DNA of 6,140 nt from Akkermansia muciniphila (GTDB lineage Bacteria > Verrucomicrobiota > Verrucomicrobiia > Verrucomicrobiales > V1-33). Positions 5,335-6,140 of this stretch are shown piece after piece. The position numbers and the translations under genes were made by a program. Each line of letters begins with the position of its first letter. Position 1 is the first letter of the stretch. The notes under the pieces are model-generated. The model searched no databases. It was not told the DNA's origin and worked only from the letters and a program-made list of their open reading frames with translations. The stretch covers positions 1 to 6,140 of the forward strand of contig CALQKQ020000238.1 in the NCBI GenBank assembly GCA_943331195.2. Direction: 5' to 3'.

Positions 5335-5447
5335 CCGCATGCATGAGTGTGAACAAATGCGGCATCTTCTGGAATCGATCGTCTTACGTGAACCTTCAGG
5401 CGGTGCCACCCGCCGACGAAGGAGTCGGAATGGCGAATCGATCCCAT
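5335..5447 (+). promoter_or_regulatory. Possible structured leader or operator region upstream of the PATR gene
   Basis: Several pairings stack in about 113 bp: CCGCAT/ATGCGG (5335-5340 with 5357-5362), GGCGG/CCGCC (5399-5403 with 5410-5414), CCGAC/GTCGG (5413-5417 with 5424-5428, sharing two bases with the previous stem) and ATGG/CCAT (5430-5433 with 5444-5447). GAATCGATC occurs at 5372-5380 and 5435-5443; its ATCGAT core is self-complementary, so the two copies could pair to enclose the middle stems, or be two operator sites 63 bp apart. I do not recognise a known riboswitch class. If the promoter at 5450-5477 is right, this is regulatory DNA rather than leader RNA. Confidence 0.35.
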
Positions 5448-5449
5448 AG

Positions 5450-5477
5450 GTGAAAATTTAATTAAAGACTCTAAAAT
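5450..5477 (+). promoter_or_regulatory. Candidate sigma70-type promoter of the PATR gene
   Basis: GTGAAA (5450-5455, 4/6 to TTGACA) is separated by 16 bp from TAAAAT (5472-5477, 5/6 to TATAAT) in a locally AT-rich stretch. Transcription would begin near 5484, leaving a leader of about 50 nt. AAAATTT occurs twice, 20 bp apart (5453-5459 and 5473-5479), and AAAATT-TC-AATTTT (5473-5486) is an inverted repeat overlapping the -10, so a regulator site here is possible. Confidence 0.35.
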
Positions 5478-5533
5478 TTCAATTTTGTCCCTGTTTTGCT
5501 CGGTCCCTTGAGGGCAAACTCTTCCTACTCCCC

Positions 5534-6140
5534 ATGAAACGCCGCACCAATCCGCTTCGCTCTGCCAAGCTCCTGAAGACCTCGCCTGCTGCCCGTTTGG
5601 TGGTGGCGGCGAATGTGGCGGCGATCTTTTTGCTGGGGTCGGGGGTGGCGGGGGCGGCCAACATTTATTGGGATAATACTGGCACGACTTGGGGGACGAC
5701 TACGTGCTGGTCGTCAGCGGCAGGTGCCACTTCGGGCACACCGGTGGATGCCGTGCCTGGCACTGGGGATGTGGCGACGTTCAGCATCAGTGGCGTCAAC
5801 GCGAATATCACTTCTTATTTAGGGGCCGATCGCTCCGTGCTGGGTTTGCAATTTCTGGGGACGAATGCCGGGACGACAACCCTACTAGGCGACAGCACTG
5901 GGAATACCGCGAGAGCGTTGACCCTTGGGGCAAGTGGGATTACGGTAAGCAGTTCTGCGGGGGCAGTAACCATTGGCGGTACTCTGAACAATAGCAGGCA
6001 ATTTGTAAACATCACCCTTGGCGCGGCGCAGTCGTGGACGAACAATTCAACCAATGCGCTGACGATGGTCAACGCGGTGACCAATGGGGGTTTTCTGCTG
6101 ACGCTGGCGGGGAGTGGAAACATTGCGTTGAATGGAGCTA
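5534..6140 (+). CDS. Autotransporter-associated beta-strand (PATR) surface protein, N-terminal part
   Basis: Frame 2 is open from ATG 5534 to the window end, giving 202 residues of a longer protein. It starts with a basic n-region (MKRRTNPLRSAKLLKT), a hydrophobic core at about 22-40 and a probable cleavage at VAGA|AN (41/42). The mature part begins ANIYWDNTGTTWG, then GDVATFSISG, LGLQFLGTNAGTTT, ALTLGASGITVSSSAGAVTI and TLGAAQSWTNNS, ending in LTLAGSGNIAL. This alternation of short Thr/Ser/Asn/Gly strands with 'LTLG.GIT' and 'LG..QSW.N' phrases is typical of beta-helix proteins with autotransporter-associated repeats, very common in Verrucomicrobia. They are exported and thought to be anchored at the surface by a C-terminal barrel or PEP-CTERM signal, which would lie outside this window. 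Codon use is more mixed (act, aat, acc) than in the other genes. The leader CTCTTCCTACTCCCC has no Shine-Dalgarno. Confidence 0.85.
   Translation, partial: MKRRTNPLRSAKLLKTSPAARLVVAANVAAIFLLGSGVAGAANIYWDNTGTTWGTTTCWSSAAGATSGTPVDAVPGTGDVATFSISGVNANITSYLGADRSVLGLQFLGTNAGTTTLLGDSTGNTARALTLGASGITVSSSAGAVTIGGTLNNSRQFVNITLGAAQSWTNNSTNALTMVNAVTNGGFLLTLAGSGNIALNGA

Larger units (their letters stand above)
4882..5533. other. 652-bp gene-poor region with G-tracts, AT island and repeats
   Basis: I see no convincing gene here. From left to right: two clusters meeting the quadruplex pattern on the plus strand (4928-4953 and 4975-5002), a CTTTTTC-GGT-GAAAAAG hairpin (4959-4975), the 13-bp repeat GGCTGCGGGCGAT (5001-5013), an AT-rich island (about 5022-5110), a second copy of the 13-bp repeat (5123-5135), 16-bp degenerate tandem units (5154-5201), and the mixed-composition upstream region of the PATR gene (5281-5533). 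No clear terminator for the gene ending at 4881 was found. Confidence 0.65.

Noticed and set aside
5399..5450. Cobalamin riboswitch or tRNA-like element suggested by GGTGCC and GGCGAATCGATCC
   Set aside because: The order of conserved cobalamin-box elements is absent, and no cloverleaf with a proper T-arm loop can be drawn.
5689..5994. Plus-strand 101-codon ORF inside the PATR region
   Set aside because: The frame starting at ATG 5534 has a signal peptide and clear beta-strand repeat phrases; this is its out-of-frame shadow.

Overview
The window most resembles a high-GC member of the Verrucomicrobiota (PVC group). This rests on gene content rather than on any marker gene: the C-terminus of a DUF6807/PmoA-like protein, an azurin-type cupredoxin with an Ala/Pro linker, and the start of an autotransporter-associated beta-strand (PATR) surface protein, a class abundant in that phylum. 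Phylum is inference. No mobile element, rRNA, tRNA or CRISPR array was seen.

Layout. 1-204 (+) is the end of a DUF6807 protein. 331-1869 (+) encodes a polytopic GT-C-like membrane glycosyltransferase, probably starting at a GTG behind a good AGGAGG. Convergent to it lies a minus-strand block, read right to left: a secreted blue-copper protein (3754-3251), a strong intrinsic terminator (3209-3178), a PAT/MnaT-like GNAT acetyltransferase (3122-2592) and a DhaL-type dihydroxyacetone kinase subunit with no DhaK beside it (2533-1886). Divergent from the cupredoxin, 4021-4881 (+) encodes a DUF429-like protein with a predicted RNase H-like fold. A 652-bp gene-poor region (4882-5533) follows, holding G-tract clusters, a roughly 90-bp AT-rich island, short repeats and the upstream region of the last gene. 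5534-6140 (+) is the N-terminal 202 residues of a PATR protein that runs off the window.

The genes do not form one pathway. The minus-strand block could be partly co-transcribed, but the terminator separates the cupredoxin from the GNAT-DhaL pair. The most distinctive traits are compositional. Plus-strand genes prefer G-ending codons and minus-strand genes C-ending codons, so the plus strand is G-rich throughout. Several start codons follow pyrimidine-rich leaders without a Shine-Dalgarno, and both GNAT and DhaL have a short tandem duplication just before the ATG.

I found no convincing new multi-gene system. The items most worth a second look are the noncoding region upstream of the PATR gene (paired GAATCGATC sites, stacked hairpins, a possible promoter), a compact G-quadruplex motif upstream of the DUF429-like gene, and the DhaK-less DhaL.
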